From an uncultured Clostridia bacterium (GTDB lineage Bacteria > Bacillota > Clostridia > TANB77 > CAG-508), in assembly GCA_944391015.1 (NCBI GenBank), contig CALXRZ010000013.1:1-32886 (forward strand): a stretch of 32,886 bases of DNA, read 5' to 3'. Every line of letters begins with the position of its first letter. The first letter of the stretch is position 1. This document shows, in pieces, positions 17,086-25,108 of the stretch. Under the pieces are notes generated by a model, which saw only the letters and a list, made by a program, of their open reading frames with translations, was not told the origin of the DNA and searched no databases. The translations under genes were made by a program, and so were the position numbers.

Positions 17086-17114
17086 TTGTTTTTAATTGTG
17101 GAATAATGTAATAT
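17086..17114 (+). promoter_or_regulatory. Candidate promoter for the small ORF at 17178
   Basis: TTGTTT (17086-17091) and TAATAT (17109-17114) are 17 bp apart. A small hairpin (ACCTTT/AAAGGT, 17122-17140) lies in the leader before the ORF. Confidence 0.45.
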
Positions 17115-17177
17115 ATTGTCAACCTTTCTTGTCAAAAGGTAGTCTTTTACATAAGGACGGAAAGGGGTGCAAATTAT

Positions 17178-17288
17178 ATGACTAATTCTGACCTTATTCT
17201 AAAATTGATTGAAATGCTTCTAGCAGAAAGAGAGAAAAACTACAACCTTCAATCAAAATTAGAAGAAAACAAAAAAAGTGAAGGCTAA
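17178..17288 (+). CDS. Small ORF, 36 residues
   Basis: ATG 17178 follows AAAGGGGTG (17161-17169). The peptide starts MTNSDLILKLIEMLLAERE and continues as a charged amphipathic helix ending in KKSEG. An intrinsic terminator lies 24 nt after the stop, and a candidate promoter lies upstream, so promoter, ribosome site, ORF and terminator form a complete mini-gene. The first 16 nt of the ORF recur at 17392-17407. Function is unknown; it may be a real microprotein or part of a structured RNA region. Confidence 0.5.
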   Translation: MTNSDLILKLIEMLLAEREKNYNLQSKLEENKKSEG

Positions 17289-17312
17289 AAAGTCATTACA
17301 TAGCCGAAAGTG

Positions 17313-17343
17313 GGAGCAAAATTGCAGTCTGCTCCTGCTTTTT
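17313..17343 (+). terminator. Terminator of the small ORF
   Basis: GGAGCA (17313-17318) pairs with TGCTCC (17330-17335), followed by TGC and TTTTT (17339-17343). The loop contains AATTGCAGT, the same 9-nt word that forms the loop of the next hairpin at 17357-17381. Confidence 0.7.
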
Positions 17344-17356
17344 ATATACAAAAAAA

Positions 17357-17414
17357 GTATGTGTAATTGCAGTACACATACAAGCAAACAAATGACTAAC
17401 TCTGACCGAAAGTG
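17357..17414. repeat. Second hairpin with shared loop plus decayed copy of the small-ORF start
   Basis: GTATGTGT (17357-17364) pairs perfectly with ACACATAC (17374-17381) around the 9-nt loop AATTGCAGT, identical to the loop core of the preceding terminator although the stems differ. Just beyond it, ATGACTAACTCTGACC (17392-17407) repeats the first 16 nt of the small ORF with one change, running directly into CCGAAAGTG (17406-17414), which also occurs at 17304-17312 after the ORF. The arrangement looks like a partial, internally deleted duplicate. Confidence 0.5.
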
Positions 17415-17560
17415 CATTGTTTAATGTAACTATATATTAACACCTTTTTTGGTATTTGTCAATTATTAAAAAAATATTTTTGTATGCGATTTGTATGCAA
17501 TTTTATAATAAAACAATAAAAAATAATGAAAAACAAAAAAATATTAAATATCTGAAAACA
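17415..17560. other. AT-rich intergenic stretch with no gene
   Basis: No ORF or RNA gene is visible. It contains a short direct repeat, GTATGC spaced by 5 nt, around 17480-17500. Otherwise it is low-complexity A/T sequence between the small-ORF region and the tRNA terminator. Confidence 0.5.
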
Positions 17561-17589
17561 TTGAAAAAACTGAATAATACGGATATAAT
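17561..17589 (+). promoter_or_regulatory. Promoter-like sequence facing the tRNA genes on the opposite strand
   Basis: TTGAAA (17561-17566) and TATAAT (17584-17589) are separated by exactly 17 bp. A transcript from here would begin within the hairpin at 17591-17626 and run antisense to tRNA-Cys. No plus-strand gene follows before 18216, so it may be fortuitous or may give a very short or antisense RNA. Confidence 0.4.
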
Positions 17590-17590
17590 A

Positions 17591-17626
17591 AAAAACAATG
17601 AGAAATAATAAAAGCTCATTGTTTTT
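17591..17626 (-). terminator. Terminator of the tRNA operon
   Basis: AAAAACAATGAG (17591-17602) pairs perfectly with CTCATTGTTTTT (17615-17626). Read on the minus strand, the hairpin follows tRNA-Cys by 8 nt and ends in a T-run. Its symmetry means it could also stop plus-strand transcription. Confidence 0.8.
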
Positions 17627-17634
17627 CTATATAT

Positions 17635-17708
17635 TGGAGGCGACACCCGGATTCGAACCGGGGATCAGAGTTTTGCAGACTCGTGCCTTACCACTTGGCT
17701 ATATCGCC
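17635..17708 (-). tRNA. tRNA-Cys (anticodon GCA)
   Basis: A full cloverleaf is visible on the minus strand: acceptor GGCGATA/TGTCGCC, D-arm AGCC...GGTAAGGC, anticodon loop CTGCAAA, canonical T-loop TTCGAAT, discriminator U73 (a Cys identity element) and an encoded CCA end (17635-17637). It is co-transcribed behind tRNA-Gly. Confidence 0.95.
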
Positions 17709-17784
17709 GTAAATCAAAAACTTTATAATATATAATATGAATTAACAATTAAAAAAATTACAAAAAAATTATATAAAATAAAAA

Positions 17785-17858
17785 TGGAGCAGGTAACGAG
17801 AATCGGACTCGTGACTAAACCTTGGCAAGGTCTCGTTTTACCACTAAACTATACCTGC
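17785..17858 (-). tRNA. tRNA-Gly (anticodon GCC)
   Basis: The minus-strand cloverleaf has acceptor GCAGGTA/TACCTGC, D-arm GTTT/AAAC with a GG pair in the loop, anticodon loop TTGCCAA, T-stem ACGAG/CTCGT, discriminator U73 and an encoded CCA. The T-loop reads TCCGATT, so position 55 is C instead of the near-universal U. The first gene of the Gly-Cys operon, it lies just downstream of a minus-strand promoter. Confidence 0.93.
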
Positions 17859-17890
17859 ATTTAATTTTTATTTTAAATAATACATTTATT

Positions 17891-17919
17891 ATAATAGCAA
17901 AAAAAAAAATAAAAGTCAA
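17891..17919 (-). promoter_or_regulatory. Promoter of the tRNA-Gly/tRNA-Cys operon
   Basis: On the minus strand, TTGACT (17919-17914) and TATTAT (17896-17891) are 17 bp apart, with the tRNA-Gly 5' end about 33 nt further on. A T-rich spacer lies between the boxes. Confidence 0.7.
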
Positions 17920-18026
17920 GGTAAACTGAAAAAAATTATAATAATGTTACAAAAAACTTTTAAAAAGAAACATATCACAAAATACTTAATTCCCTAGAAA
18001 AAATTGACATAAAGTACATAAAACCA

Positions 18027-18055
18027 TTGAAAATGTTACAAAAATGTAATATAAT
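18027..18055 (+). promoter_or_regulatory. Upstream promoter of the surface-protein gene, with operator-like repeats
   Basis: TTGAAA (18027-18032) and TATAAT (18050-18055) are separated by 17 bp. The spacer contains an inverted repeat, TTACA (18036-18040) AAAA TGTAA (18045-18049). TGTAAT occurs at 18045 and 18056, 11 bp apart, which is the reverse complement of the ATTACA word in the T4SS-flanking arrays. Transcription from here gives a leader of about 150 nt. Confidence 0.65.
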
Positions 18056-18147
18056 TGTAATGTGGGAATAAAAATAGAAAACAGTATTCTCCGTAAGCAC
18101 ATATAATATGCATATGAAATAAAAGGAAAAACAGGAAAAAAACTGTA

Positions 18148-18176
18148 TTGACTAAAGAAAAAAATGAAAGTAGAAT
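18148..18176 (+). promoter_or_regulatory. Second, proximal promoter of the surface-protein gene
   Basis: TTGACT (18148-18153) and TAGAAT (18171-18176) are 17 bp apart; an overlapping TATAAT at 18176-18181 would give 22 bp. The leader from this start would be about 30 nt. Confidence 0.5.
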
Positions 18177-18215
18177 ATAATATAGATTAAAAGGTAGAAA
18201 AGGATGGTAATATTT

Positions 18216-21200
18216 ATGAAGCTTAAGAGATTAGCAATAATGTTTTGTATAATCCTATTAACAATAGCATCTGTTAGCGTTTTCAACGTAGTAAATGCAG
18301 CAGATGGTAGCAAGTACTTAGGAATAGTAATGCTTCGTCAATCAGGATTTGGATACAAAGCAATAGAAAAAAACATTTGGAAAATAGTTGAAGCAAACGA
18401 CAGCAGTGGTTCTGTTGTAAACTATGATAATATGATATATTGTATAAAGGGTGGACCTGGATTTGGTTCTGAAACATATACAGAAGAAATAAAACATTAT
18501 ACAAAATATTTCGATATGAAAGATCCAGATAGTATTCCAAGCCCATATGTTGATGCATTGCCTGATACAAATAGTAATACATATAAAGCTTTACTATGGA
18601 TACTAGAACACGCATATGTTATACCAAAAGCAAATGCAACTAGTGAAGAAATAGAACAAGCAAAAGAGTATAAAAAATTATTACTAAAAAATGTAAAGGA
18701 ACACGATGAGGACAACTATGGCTATTTAGATGCAGAAGCAAATGGTGAAATCGATTTGACAGATGAAGATATAGATGTTGTACAACAACTAGCTATATGG
18801 CACTTTACAAATGAAGGAGATCAATATGATGTAGAAGTAAAGAGCCCATACAAAACATTTGAATTAGCATTAAACTCAATAAAAGGTGATGCTGGTTCTG
18901 GATACTCACCATTAAATAGTGAAGTTGGAGATGGAGCTGATAACGGAATAGTTAGAGCAGCCTCAGCAGTAGCCCTATATAGATATTTAGTAGATAAAGC
19001 AGAAGAAGCAGCTCCAAACTATGAAGTAACAGAAGCAAGCGTACCATACCAATTTGCTGATCTTGTTCAAAATGTAACAACTGTAGGCAACAATTATAAA
19101 ATAGGACCATTTAAGATAGAAAAGATAAGTGATACAGAAGCAACTTTAGAGTGGAAAATCACATTAAAAGATGGAAGCACATTAGAGAATGCACATTTTG
19201 AAAATGCAAGTGGAAAAACAATAGATGATTTAAATGATGTAATAGGAGAAGAATTTTACATTGTTACTCCTACAACTACAGATATAAGTCAAATAACACT
19301 TTCAATAAGTGGAGTATACTATAATACAAAAATAGAATATTGGGCAATGGAAAACCCAGAAAATGAACAACCAGTAGCAATAGTAGAAAGAGAAAAAATA
19401 CCTTATGAAGATAGTGTTACTGTAACATATGAACCAGAGCCAGAACCAGAAGTATTTGACTTGGCATTAAGAAAATTTATAGTTTCAATAAATGGTGTAT
19501 CACCAGAAGCAAGTAGAGTACCACAAATTAGTGATGATACCTTAGCAGATTTAAAAGATGGCAGAATAACTACAGCAGAAAAAGTACATCCAAAAAACCC
19601 ACTAACAGTAGAAACTGGAGACTCTGTAATATATACAATTAGGGTATATAATGAAGGAGATATAGATGGAATAGTAACAGAAATAACAGACTATTTACCT
19701 GACGGCTTAAAACTTAAAGCAAATAGTAGCGTAAATAGTAAATATGGATGGAAAGATAATGGAGACGGTAAAATAACAACAGATTACTTAAAGGGTGAAG
19801 TGCTAAAGGCATTTGATGGTAAAACACTAGATTACAGAGATGTTCAAATAGAGTGTGAAGTTGTTGCATCAGTATCAGATACAGATACTAAATTGAAAAA
19901 CGTAGCAGAAATAACAGGTGCTACAGATTCTGAGGGAGAAGATATGACAGACAGGGACTCTACCCCAGATAATGTTGATGTACCAGGTTACGGAAATGAA
20001 AGTCAAGAAGATGATGATGACTTTGAAGATTTAATTATATTAGGAAAATACTTTGACTTAGCATTAAGAAAATTTATTATATCAATAAATGGAACTGCAC
20101 CAACAGAAAGCAGAGAGCCAGTTGTAGATACAACACCTCTTACTTCAGGAAGCAGTACAACAGCAAATAAAGTACATCCAAAAAATCCATTAGTTGTAGA
20201 AACTGGAGATTCTGTGGTATATACAATAAGGGTGTACAATGAAGGACAAATAGATGGAATAGTAACAGAAATAACAGATTATTTACCAGATGGACTAAAA
20301 CTAAAAGCAGACAGTGATATAAATGAAAAATACGGTTGGGTAGACAACGGTGACGGAACAATAACAACAAATTATCTAACAGGACAAATATTAGATGCAT
20401 TTGATGGTAAAACTTTAGATTATTTAGATGTACAAATAGAATGTGAAGTAGTAGCAACAGCATCTGACACAGATATCAACTTGAAGAACATTGCAGAAAT
20501 AACAGGAGCTACAGACTCAGAGGGAAATGATATTCCAGAAGATTTAATAGATAGAGACTCAACCCCAGACAATGTAGATGTTCCAGGTTATGGAGATGAA
20601 AGCCAAGAAGATGATGACGACTTTGAAGATTTAGTAATATTAGGAAAATATTTTGATTTATCTTTAAGAAAATTCATTATACAAGTTAATGATACAGAAC
20701 TTAAAGATGAAGATGGAAAATATTTAAGAGAGCCAGTTGTAGATACAACACCTCTTACATCAGGAAGTGACACAACAGCTATATATAAACATCCAAAGGA
20801 CCCTGTAGAAGTTGCTATAGGAGATGAAGTTATATACACAATAAGAGTATACAACGAAGGACAAATAGATGGTTATGTATATGAAATAACAGATAATTTA
20901 CCAGCAAACTTAGAATTTGTAAATGATGAATTTAATGCAAAATATGGCTGGAAAATTAGTGGAGATGGAAGAACTGTAACAACAGATATTACATCACCAG
21001 ATACAGAATATTCTGCAAGTAGAGATACAATTTATGCAGATAGAAAAGATGGAGAAGATAAGGTAATATTAAATGCATTCGATGGAACAACTTTGGATTA
21101 TATAGATGTTCAAATTAAATGTAAAGTAAAAGACACAGCAAAAGCAGAAGAAAAATTAACAAATATCGCAGAAATAACAGACTTTACAGACTCAAATAAA

Positions 21201-23183
21201 GAAGAGGTAACAGATAGAGATTCTAATGAGGACAATGTAACAATTCCATCAGATGATACTTTACCAAATTACAAAGACGACGAAATAAATAGAGGAGACG
21301 AATATATTCCAGGACAAGAAGACGATGATGACTTCGAAAAATTAGTAATTGAAAAATTTGACTTAGCATTAAGAAAATTTATTACAGGTGTAAACGAAAA
21401 TGAAGTTACAGATAGATATCCTGTATTTAACAACGACAATGGCAAATATACATATACACATACAAAAGATCCAATATTAGTAAAAACAGGAGATATAGTA
21501 ACTTATACAATAAGAGTATACAATGAGGGCGATATTGCAGGATATGCAGAAGAGGTAAAAGATGATTTACCAGAGGGATTAGAATTTTTACCTGATAATA
21601 CAACAAATATTAACTATAGATGGGTAATGTATGATGCAGAAGGAAATGTTACAGAAAATGTAGCAGATGCTGTATCAATAAGAACAGATTATTTATCAAA
21701 AGCACAAGAAGACGAAACAGGAAGAGATAACCTAATAGATGCATTTGACCCAGATACAATGCAAGAACCAGATTACAAAGAAGTTAGAATAGCATTTAAA
21801 GTAATAGAGCCAAATACTTCAGACAGAGTTTTAGTAAACATAGCAGAAATTTCTGAAGATGCAAATGAGGATGGAGAGCCTGTAGATGATGTGGATTCAA
21901 CACCAGATAATGATAAACCAGAAGAAGACGATATAGATTATGAGCAAGTTGAAGTAACATACTTTGACTTGGCATTAAGAAAATTCATAACAGGAGTAAA
22001 TGATGAGTCAATAACAAACAGAGTTCCAGTATTTAGTAATGAAGATGGAAAATACACATATACTCATCCAAAAGACCCTGTTGAAGTATCAAACGGTGAC
22101 ATTGTTATATATACAATAAGAGTATACAATGAGGGACCACAAGCAGGATATGCAGAAGAAGTAAAAGATGATTTACCGGAGGGACTAGAATTTTTACCAG
22201 ACAACGAAATAAATACAGAATATAGATGGGTAATGTATGATGCAGAAGGAAATGTTACAGAAAATGTAGCAGATGCAGAAACAATAAGAACAGATTATTT
22301 ATCAAAAGCGCAAGAAGATGAAACAGGTAGAGACAATTTGCTACAAGGATTTGACCCAGACACAATGACTCAACCAGATTACAAAGACGTGAAAATAGCA
22401 TTTAAAGTAACAGAACCAAATACATCAGACAGAATACTAATAAATACTGCAGAAATATCAGAAGATAGTGACGAAGACGGCGAACCAGTAGACGATATAG
22501 ACTCTACACCAGATAATGATGAACCAGAAGAAGATGATATAGACATCGAAAAAGTTAAAGTAACATATTTTGATTTAGCATTGGAGAAAATAATTACAAA
22601 AGTTACAATGGAACTAGATGGAGAAACTTATGTAGATGAAACAGGTCATAAATTTGGAGAAAAACCAGAAGAAGTAGTAAAAGTAGAGTTAGGAAACCAT
22701 AAAATAGAAGATTCTGTACTTAAATTCACATACAAAATACGAATAACTAATGAAGGAAACAAAGCAGGATATGCATATGAAGTTAAAGATTATATACCAG
22801 AAGGTCTAGAATTCGTTGCAGAAGATAATGACGACAGTTGGACACTTTCAGAAGATGGCAAAACAGTAACAACAGACCAATTGAAAGACACATTATTACA
22901 GCCAGGAGAAAGTGCTGATGTAGAAATAACACTTAGATGGATAAATGGTCAAACAAATTTAGGTGTAAAAACAAACTGGGCAGAAATATCAGAAGACAGC
23001 GATGATGATATAGACTCAACACCAGATAACAATGATAAAGACGAAGACGACATAGATGATGCAGAAGTAGTATTATCAATAGTAACAGGTGTTGGAGAAC
23101 ATTATATAGGAGTTATAATATCAGTATTAGTAATACTTGCTGGAGGAATAATTCTAATTAAGAAATTTGTATTAACAAAATAA
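18216..23183 (+). CDS. Large thioester-domain surface adhesin with six DUF11-like repeats
   Basis: A 1655-residue surface protein. Signal peptide: MKLKRLAIMFCIILLT to about NAA (residue 28). Residues about 35-270 form a thioester (TED) domain: Cys76 in MIYCIKGG and Gln191 in VVQQLAIWHF fit the Cys-Gln pair that makes an internal thioester able to bond covalently to host proteins. From about residue 414 there are six repeats opening FDLALRKFI, with GDxVxYTIRVYNEG, a LPxGLxF motif, and a closing NxAEI strand, then acidic linkers (DDDDFEDL and DSTPDN). Lys in the first strand and Asn in the last suggest isopeptide bonds, an inference. The C-terminus is a membrane helix plus KKFVLTK with no LPXTG. 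ATG 18216 gives a normal signal peptide and has AAAGGA 12 nt upstream; in-frame ATG 18204 is possible. Confidence 0.83.
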   Translation: MKLKRLAIMFCIILLTIASVSVFNVVNAADGSKYLGIVMLRQSGFGYKAIEKNIWKIVEANDSSGSVVNYDNMIYCIKGGPGFGSETYTEEIKHYTKYFDMKDPDSIPSPYVDALPDTNSNTYKALLWILEHAYVIPKANATSEEIEQAKEYKKLLLKNVKEHDEDNYGYLDAEANGEIDLTDEDIDVVQQLAIWHFTNEGDQYDVEVKSPYKTFELALNSIKGDAGSGYSPLNSEVGDGADNGIVRAASAVALYRYLVDKAEEAAPNYEVTEASVPYQFADLVQNVTTVGNNYKIGPFKIEKISDTEATLEWKITLKDGSTLENAHFENASGKTIDDLNDVIGEEFYIVTPTTTDISQITLSISGVYYNTKIEYWAMENPENEQPVAIVEREKIPYEDSVTVTYEPEPEPEVFDLALRKFIVSINGVSPEASRVPQISDDTLADLKDGRITTAEKVHPKNPLTVETGDSVIYTIRVYNEGDIDGIVTEITDYLPDGLKLKANSSVNSKYGWKDNGDGKITTDYLKGEVLKAFDGKTLDYRDVQIECEVVASVSDTDTKLKNVAEITGATDSEGEDMTDRDSTPDNVDVPGYGNESQEDDDDFEDLIILGKYFDLALRKFIISINGTAPTESREPVVDTTPLTSGSSTTANKVHPKNPLVVETGDSVVYTIRVYNEGQIDGIVTEITDYLPDGLKLKADSDINEKYGWVDNGDGTITTNYLTGQILDAFDGKTLDYLDVQIECEVVATASDTDINLKNIAEITGATDSEGNDIPEDLIDRDSTPDNVDVPGYGDESQEDDDDFEDLVILGKYFDLSLRKFIIQVNDTELKDEDGKYLREPVVDTTPLTSGSDTTAIYKHPKDPVEVAIGDEVIYTIRVYNEGQIDGYVYEITDNLPANLEFVNDEFNAKYGWKISGDGRTVTTDITSPDTEYSASRDTIYADRKDGEDKVILNAFDGTTLDYIDVQIKCKVKDTAKAEEKLTNIAEITDFTDSNKEEVTDRDSNEDNVTIPSDDTLPNYKDDEINRGDEYIPGQEDDDDFEKLVIEKFDLALRKFITGVNENEVTDRYPVFNNDNGKYTYTHTKDPILVKTGDIVTYTIRVYNEGDIAGYAEEVKDDLPEGLEFLPDNTTNINYRWVMYDAEGNVTENVADAVSIRTDYLSKAQEDETGRDNLIDAFDPDTMQEPDYKEVRIAFKVIEPNTSDRVLVNIAEISEDANEDGEPVDDVDSTPDNDKPEEDDIDYEQVEVTYFDLALRKFITGVNDESITNRVPVFSNEDGKYTYTHPKDPVEVSNGDIVIYTIRVYNEGPQAGYAEEVKDDLPEGLEFLPDNEINTEYRWVMYDAEGNVTENVADAETIRTDYLSKAQEDETGRDNLLQGFDPDTMTQPDYKDVKIAFKVTEPNTSDRILINTAEISEDSDEDGEPVDDIDSTPDNDEPEEDDIDIEKVKVTYFDLALEKIITKVTMELDGETYVDETGHKFGEKPEEVVKVELGNHKIEDSVLKFTYKIRITNEGNKAGYAYEVKDYIPEGLEFVAEDNDDSWTLSEDGKTVTTDQLKDTLLQPGESADVEITLRWINGQTNLGVKTNWAEISEDSDDDIDSTPDNNDKDEDDIDDAEVVLSIVTGVGEHYIGVIISVLVILAGGIILIKKFVLTK
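19455..23080 (+). repeat. Six tandem coding repeats in the adhesin
   Basis: Repeat units start at 19455, 20052, 20652, 21357, 21963 and 22569, with lengths of 597, 600, 705, 606, 606 and about 510 nt. Units 4 and 5 share a 56-nt identical stretch (21615-21670 and 22221-22276) at exactly 606 nt distance, pointing to recent duplication. Unit 3 has an insertion near its end and unit 6 is the most diverged (LALEKIITKV instead of LALRKFI). Confidence 0.85.
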
Positions 23184-23251
23184 TAAAATAATCTAAAACT
23201 TAAATTCAGCCAATGATAGTAAGAAAATACTATAAACGATAGTTATACTAA

Positions 23252-23287
23252 AAAAACAAAGAGCAAATAAAAATGCTCTTTGTTTTT
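23252..23287 (+). terminator. Terminator of the adhesin gene
   Basis: AAAAACAAAGAGCA (23252-23265) pairs perfectly with TGCTCTTTGTTTTT (23274-23287), a 14-bp stem with an 8-nt loop and terminal T-run. Confidence 0.88.
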
Positions 23288-23316
23288 GCCCTTATAATAA
23301 AAATAAAAAATAAATG

Positions 23317-23345
23317 TTTACAACCAAAAGACCATATGATATAAT
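23317..23345 (+). promoter_or_regulatory. Sigma-A promoter of the 23371-26065 operon
   Basis: TTTACA (23317-23322) and TATAAT (23340-23345) are 17 bp apart. The promoter overlaps the longer open frame that begins at 23314, so translation must start downstream, at ATG 23371. Confidence 0.75.
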
Positions 23346-23370
23346 TTTCAAAGTAAATGGAGGAAAACGA

Positions 23371-24321
23371 ATGAATCAAATACTAGTTTTAGAAAATAAA
23401 TCTAAAAAGAAGAAAACTAAAACAAGAAGTTCTGGACCAGCTGACATAAAGAATATATTAAGGTTCTTTGCTGTTGTACTAATTATTTTTGCAATGGTTA
23501 TGATTGGTCATAGCTCATATGCTATATATAGAGAGGCAAAGGGTAACAATACCGAAGACCTGCCTGTAATAAGTTTAAGTAGAGTAAATGACACTTTAAT
23601 TGTAGATGTAAACAGTACATATGTAATAGATAAATTCAAATATAGCTGGAAAAACTCACAACAAACTTCTGTGCCAGAAGAGGCTACAAGCTTTGAAGAA
23701 GAAATAATTTTACCAAGTTCTAATAATATATTAACAATAGTTTTAGAAGATGAAACAGGTAGAGCTACAACATTTACTAGAGAAATTATTTTAGATGGAA
23801 TAGATATATTAGAACCAACAATAGAGGTGGAAAAAGGACAAGGCTCAAGTGCAGTAATAACGGCAACGGATGAAACTCAAATTGAATATATGACATACAG
23901 AATAGATGATGGAGAAGAAGTTAGAATAGATAAAAATAATGTAACAGATAAAACTATAAAATACGCAATTACAGACATACCAAGAGGAGAGCATACAATA
24001 TATGTTACTGCTATAGATAGTTTTGGAAACACAGAAGAAATAGAACAAACTATAATAGTATCTTCTGATTTACCTACAATAAACAGTATAGACATAGACG
24101 AAGAACTTGGAAAAATACTTATCCAAGCTTCTGATGTTGACGGCTTAAAATCTATAGAAGTCAATTTGAATGGACAAGAGTATTTTATGGATAATATAAA
24201 CAGAACAGAAGCAACATTTGCTTTAAACTTAAGGCAAGGAACTAATACTTTAAGTATAAAACTTACAAATGTTAATGGACTATCAGCAGAAGGAGCAACA
24301 GAATTCGAATATGCAGGATAA
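23371..24321 (+). CDS. Membrane-anchored protein with Ig-like domains, function unknown
   Basis: The 316-residue protein has a short Lys-rich cytoplasmic N-terminus (KSKKKKTKTR), one membrane helix (about 30-52) and an all-beta extracytoplasmic part. Three Ig-like segments are suggested: about 65-145 (LIVDVNSTYVIDKFKYSW), 150-232 (SAVITATDETQIEYMTYRID, YVTAIDSFGNTEEI) and 235-316 (ILIQASDVDGLKSIEVNLN). The DSFGNT and DVDGLKS turns are typical of bacterial Ig or cell-surface beta-sandwich domains. GGAGG (23359-23363) sets ATG 23371. It is the first gene of an operon with a CmpB-like membrane protein and a GGDEF protein. Binding partner unknown. Confidence 0.65.
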   Translation: MNQILVLENKSKKKKTKTRSSGPADIKNILRFFAVVLIIFAMVMIGHSSYAIYREAKGNNTEDLPVISLSRVNDTLIVDVNSTYVIDKFKYSWKNSQQTSVPEEATSFEEEIILPSSNNILTIVLEDETGRATTFTREIILDGIDILEPTIEVEKGQGSSAVITATDETQIEYMTYRIDDGEEVRIDKNNVTDKTIKYAITDIPRGEHTIYVTAIDSFGNTEEIEQTIIVSSDLPTINSIDIDEELGKILIQASDVDGLKSIEVNLNGQEYFMDNINRTEATFALNLRQGTNTLSIKLTNVNGLSAEGATEFEYAG

Positions 24322-25093
24322 AATAATATTTTATTTTATAATATATTCCTTTTTAGGATGGTGTTTAGAGTCCATATATAAAACAATTATTTTTAGAAAG
24401 CCAACTAATAGTGGCTTTCTATATGGACCTTTTTGCCCAATGTATGGAATAGGAGCCATAATTATGATTATGGCAGGAAAATTATCAAATAATATTTTAA
24501 TAATATTTTTAATGGGAATAGTAATTTTTACAGTATGGGAATATGTAGTGGCAGTACTGCTAGAAAAACTATTTAAAACTAAATACTGGGATTATTCTAA
24601 TATAAAATTTAACTTTCAAGGAAGAGTATGCTTAAAAAATTCTATATATTGGGGCATACTAGCAGTATTGCTTATATTTGTAATACAGCCAGTAATTGAG
24701 AGATTTACAGAAAAAATACCAAATGAAATGATACTATATTTGAATATTATTTTTATTCTTGCAATAACTATAGATATGGGCTTTACTATATTTAGGATAA
24801 TGTTTATAGATAAAAAGATTAGAAAAATATTTGAAATTGGAGATAGCATAAAAGAAAAATTAACAGAAATAAAAAGTGCAGAAGGTGTATATAAAGAGAA
24901 TCTTCAAAAGGCAATATCCGACTTAAAAACTAGACAAGATATTTTAAAATTCAAAATATACAAAAGAGTTATAAGGCTAAAAAAAGCATTCCCAGAAATG
25001 CATTCTGAAAATTTAGCTAAATTTATGAAACAAAAAATTACTTTAGAAAGTATAAAAGAAAAAATCGAGAAAGCAAAAAAACACAAAAAATAA
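24311..25093 (+). CDS. Putative ABC-transporter type IV (CmpB-like) membrane protein
   Basis: The 260-residue protein has about five membrane helices in its first 170 residues and the motif set FLGWCLESIY, then NSGFLYGPFCPMYG, which marks the CmpB/DUF1113-type putative ABC-transporter type IV family (PF06541). The last roughly 80 residues are a lysine-rich cytoplasmic coiled coil (IKEKLTEIKSAEG to KAKKHKK). No ATPase partner is encoded next to it, and the transport role of the family is itself weakly supported. ATG 24311 overlaps the end of the previous gene by 11 nt, implying coupling; an AAGGAG lies 15 nt upstream. An in-frame ATG 24269 is possible but less likely. Confidence 0.7.
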   Translation: MQDKIIFYFIIYSFLGWCLESIYKTIIFRKPTNSGFLYGPFCPMYGIGAIIMIMAGKLSNNILIIFLMGIVIFTVWEYVVAVLLEKLFKTKYWDYSNIKFNFQGRVCLKNSIYWGILAVLLIFVIQPVIERFTEKIPNEMILYLNIIFILAITIDMGFTIFRIMFIDKKIRKIFEIGDSIKEKLTEIKSAEGVYKENLQKAISDLKTRQDILKFKIYKRVIRLKKAFPEMHSENLAKFMKQKITLESIKEKIEKAKKHKK

Positions 25094-25108
25094 TGGAGGG
25101 GAGTCAGA

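Noticed and set aside
18216-23183. LPXTG sortase-anchored pilin or adhesin
   Set aside because: The C-terminus shows a membrane helix and KKFVLTK but no LPXTG-like motif before it.
23314-23370. Longer N-terminus for the Ig-like membrane protein
   Set aside because: The segment overlaps the promoter at 23317-23345; GGAGG and ATG 23371 follow it.
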